Positions 60,911 to 64,000 of a stretch of 64,000 bases of DNA are shown piece by piece. Below the pieces are notes generated by a model that was given only the letters and a program-made list of their open reading frames with translations, was not told where the DNA came from and did no database searches. The translations under genes and the position numbers were made by a program. The stretch comes from Gossypium raimondii. Taxonomy: Eukaryota > Streptophyta > Magnoliopsida > Malvales > Malvaceae. The DNA is taken from positions 50,067,733-50,131,732 of the forward strand of contig NC_068571.1 of NCBI RefSeq assembly GCF_025698545.1. Direction: 5' to 3'. Numbering within the stretch: the stretch's first letter is position 1; every line of letters starts with the position of its first letter.

Positions 60911-63605
60911 GGTAAACTAGCACTTACTATCCTATCTCCATCTTGGTAAATCATCGATGTTAGACACACAAGGCGATCATATAGTTTTGTGCGAATAGGG
61001 TAAAACAAAGTAAATTATGGTACTAAAAAACCACACTAGGTTCATTTCTTAAAAAAGATTAAAAGGGTAACAGACAGTCCTACTTAAAACTCAACCTCCT
61101 AAACATAATCGATTCGGAAAATTACACCTATGTTCTCAAACATTACAAAAGATACAAGTAAAAAATGACAAAGAAAAAGAGAGGAGAAACCACCTCTATT
61201 TATAGTAGTACAAGCACTCCACAACTTTGTATTTTTTAGATGTGAGATTGTGTTATTTCAACATATAACAATGATTCTAAATCTCACAGCTATAGGCAAT
61301 AATGTCTAAATGTAATCCCATTTCCATTCTCCATCAAAAGAAATCATATTACTCACGCGAAAATGCTAGGTATGTGTAAGAGTTAAGCTCAAACATTCTT
61401 GTATCAACAAATCATCTTCCCCTGTCCAAAAATCAACACCGTTCTCACTGCACACATTTCAGATGATTCCTTTTTGTATATCGTTCCATACACCGCTAAG
61501 GCCTTTCCATAAATAAGAGTAGTTTTGTAAAAATTCGGTTTTAAATAGTATTGTAAAATTCGGTCTCTAACCAAATTAATTGAGTAAATTTAGTAGATAA
61601 TTAAAATAGAAGAACTATGAGTCAAGTGTGGATTAGAAAAGTCAAATTATTATGTGATATTAAATTGAATCGGGTAATAAAAAATAATATAACAACTAAG
61701 CATAATTATGTTTAAAATTAAAGGAAAATGATTTCTAATTAATAGGTGTATTTAATGGCAATTAAACCAAATTAGAAGTGAGTTAGTGGAATGATATGGT
61801 TAAGTTCATGTTTAATTATTAATATAGTTTATATGACATATAATTAATTCAATGGTCTTTCATTAATTAATTAACTTGGATTAATTAAGTATAAACAATC
61901 CACTAGTCAAAGTATAAAGGTGTGTGATAGTGGAATAAAAGAGAAAGTTAGTTCGAACCCTGTGTATTGACATGATGGTTAAGGTATTCATTGTTCTAGG
62001 TGTGGCCTGGGTTTGAGTCACGTTAATCGCATTGTTGTTAGGGCTTTTACCTCCTCTTGTAATTCACAAAAAAAAAGGGAGAGAGAGTTAATTCTCTTCT
62101 TCTACAACCGGATAAGTAACCAAAAACAAAAGAGAAAAGAAATTCTCTCAAGTCTCCACCATTGCCATAACTTGCCAAAGAGAAATTAGTAAGTTTCTTT
62201 GCAATTTTATTGTTAAATTATGTTACATATGAAGAACCCAAGCATTAGATTAATGAATTAATAAGTTTTATGTAAATTTTGGAAAATTTTGGAAAGTTAA
62301 TATAAATAAGATAAAATTCATGCAAGTGAGAAGATAACTTTTATGATGAAAGCATGTTAGAAAGGTGATAAAAAAAGTATGAATATAAATTAGGATCAAA
62401 TGTGAATTATTTGATTAATTGTGTTTTAATAAGGACTTAAGTGAAAAGGAGAAAACTTTAATGAATAATAAAAATAGGAGTCCTTGTACTATATTTATTA
62501 AAGCGGATTTAAATTGATCGAGTAAATTGTGAAAAATGAGTGTTTTGGATATTAGGACATATAGGACTAACTTGAATAAAATACATTCATGTATATAATG
62601 TATTGATTTGTATTTGAATTGTGTGATTAATGAATTTCCTATATCTAAATTTTATGCGTAACTAAAGACGATGCGAGATGTTGAAAAATAAAAGGAAAGG
62701 CAAAACAATTGACGAATGACTAATTTAGTTTGTACTATCATAATTCGGGTTTTATAAATAAGATTTACCAACTTTAGATTTTAAATTTTAACCAAGGTAA
62801 AATAGTAAATTTAAAATTTAGAAAATAAATAAAAATAAAGATTTAAAGATTTATATAACAAACAAACTAAAGAAAAGAAAAGACAAAATCTCTAAAAGGT
62901 TCGCAAACACAACATTATGTATATGTTTTATTAAACTTTCATTTTATATATTTAATAGCAGATGATTTTTTGTAGATTTTCTATCATAATGTTGTAGATA
63001 AATTTGTTGGTTAATGTGTAGGATAAATTTTTCTTTTATTTTATATTTATTGAATGATGTAATTTTATTTGTGAAGTTTATTGAGGATTATTTTAAATAA
63101 TTGATTGATATTTTTATATTTGAAATGATTTGATCTGATTCATTTTTTATTATATATATTAAGTTGTTTTAAAAAATATTGATAAATTCAAAATAATCCA
63201 TTAAAACAGGCCGATATACATACCAATTCCAATGTGTCCGTGGATGAGAATGAACCCTGTTTTCCAAAATAATCCTAAAACCCACATATTTACCCATTCT
63301 TTTTCAAACTGACGTATTTGCCTAAATTCGGCCCTTTATGGGTCCATCATGTGGCTAAAGTCTGCTTGAGCATCTGATAAGGCTGAGAGGTAAAGGGTAT
63401 TAGGCCTTTACTGGTACTGTTCTGATTGATTCTAGGAATTAGTTTTTCTTCTAAATTTCTTTCCTATCTTTTTTTTAAATTAATATTTTAATAATTAAAC
63501 TGTTATATTTTATATTTTATTAATATAAATTATGCATGTCAAATTTAATGTAAGTTAAAATTTATATTTATTTGTTTTATGTAAAAACTTCCAACTGTTC
63601 AATAA

Positions 63606-63636
<31 letters not shown>

Positions 63637-64000
63637 TTTAGATCGATATGATAGAGATATTGAATCGGTTTAAAATTTTGGATGTATGATAAGTACAATT
63701 ATATCGATAAATTCAACGGTTGAATCGTTAAAATATTAATTGTACAAAGAAATATATAAGAATGTAAAATTTATATTAATGTATGTAAATTCCTCCTATG
63801 TATGTATATATATATATATATATAAACAACATTATCAAGAATACAAAGCAACATAGCTTAAGGAAAGTAATGTTTTGATGTCATGGGACCAATTTGTTAT
63901 TTAATAATCGTAACACTAATGACGTGATAATCAGTGGATCCAAAGTTTAATTAAATGCTAATAGTTATAACATTAATAGTGAAAATTTATTAATAAAATA
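60911..64000. other. AT-rich right end, no gene seen
   Basis: Sequence to about 61540 is less AT-rich and perhaps low-copy, but no homologous frame is visible. A SINE-like copy is at 61965-62075. (TA)n tracts occur at 63605-63632 and 63808-63824. The patch 63200-63440 is somewhat richer in GC and unidentified. Confidence 0.5.
61965..62075 (+). mobile_element. SINE-like element, family D, with A-rich tail
   Basis: TGGTTAAGGTA at 61976-61986 fits box A except the last base. GTTTGAGTC at 62011-62019 is a one-mismatch box B. The copy continues through CGCATTGTTGTTAGGGCTTT and ends in AAAAAAAAA at about 62069, as retroposed SINEs do. Confidence 0.65.

Overview
The window is plant nuclear DNA: long AT-rich intergenic stretches, many-exon genes with GT-AG introns, and plant-specific protein families (PICKLE, CAF1, DUF868, single-C2H2 EAR zinc finger). 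The retroelement and MITE types and the protein sequences suggest a eudicot, possibly Malvaceae such as cotton. That assignment is inference; no species marker was tested.

Layout. (1) 1-5380, minus: a PDS5 homolog C-like cohesin cofactor whose 3' end runs off the left edge. (2) 5381-8285: divergent intergenic spacer. (3) 8286-10315, plus: SDF2, an ER lumen MIR-domain protein, six exons. (4) 10316-14670: AT-rich spacer with repeat relics. (5) 14671-15492, plus: an intronless CAF1 deadenylase. (6) 16130-16560: a ~108-bp tandem array. (7) 20417-33473, plus: a complete 30-coding-exon PICKLE (CHD3) chromatin remodeler of 1455 aa, with a probable non-coding first exon near 17.5 kb. (8) 33.5-37.5 kb: foldback elements and SINE relics. 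(9) 37535-38831: a chimeric gene-fragment locus, with three exons of anthranilate phosphoribosyltransferase joined to the kinase domain of an LRR receptor kinase. It stops exactly where a 1.17-kb near-perfect palindrome begins (38831-39998). (10) 42899-43714, plus: an intronless C2H2/EAR zinc finger repressor of ZFP4/ZFP7 type. (11) 47868-48041, plus: a 57-codon candidate small gene. (12) 48443-49531, minus: a DUF868 protein. (13) 49.6-64 kb: no convincing gene. It holds SINEs, MITEs, foldback elements and a 2,654-bp solo LTR with a 5-bp target duplication.

The genes do not form a pathway. PDS5 and PICKLE both act on chromatin, CAF1 on mRNA decay, SDF2 on ER protein quality control and the zinc finger on transcription; this is ordinary plant gene neighbourhood. 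The most unusual part is 37.5-40 kb: two unrelated gene fragments retaining their introns, fused at a duplicated 19-bp sequence, then followed by a long inverted repeat that could fold into dsRNA if transcribed.
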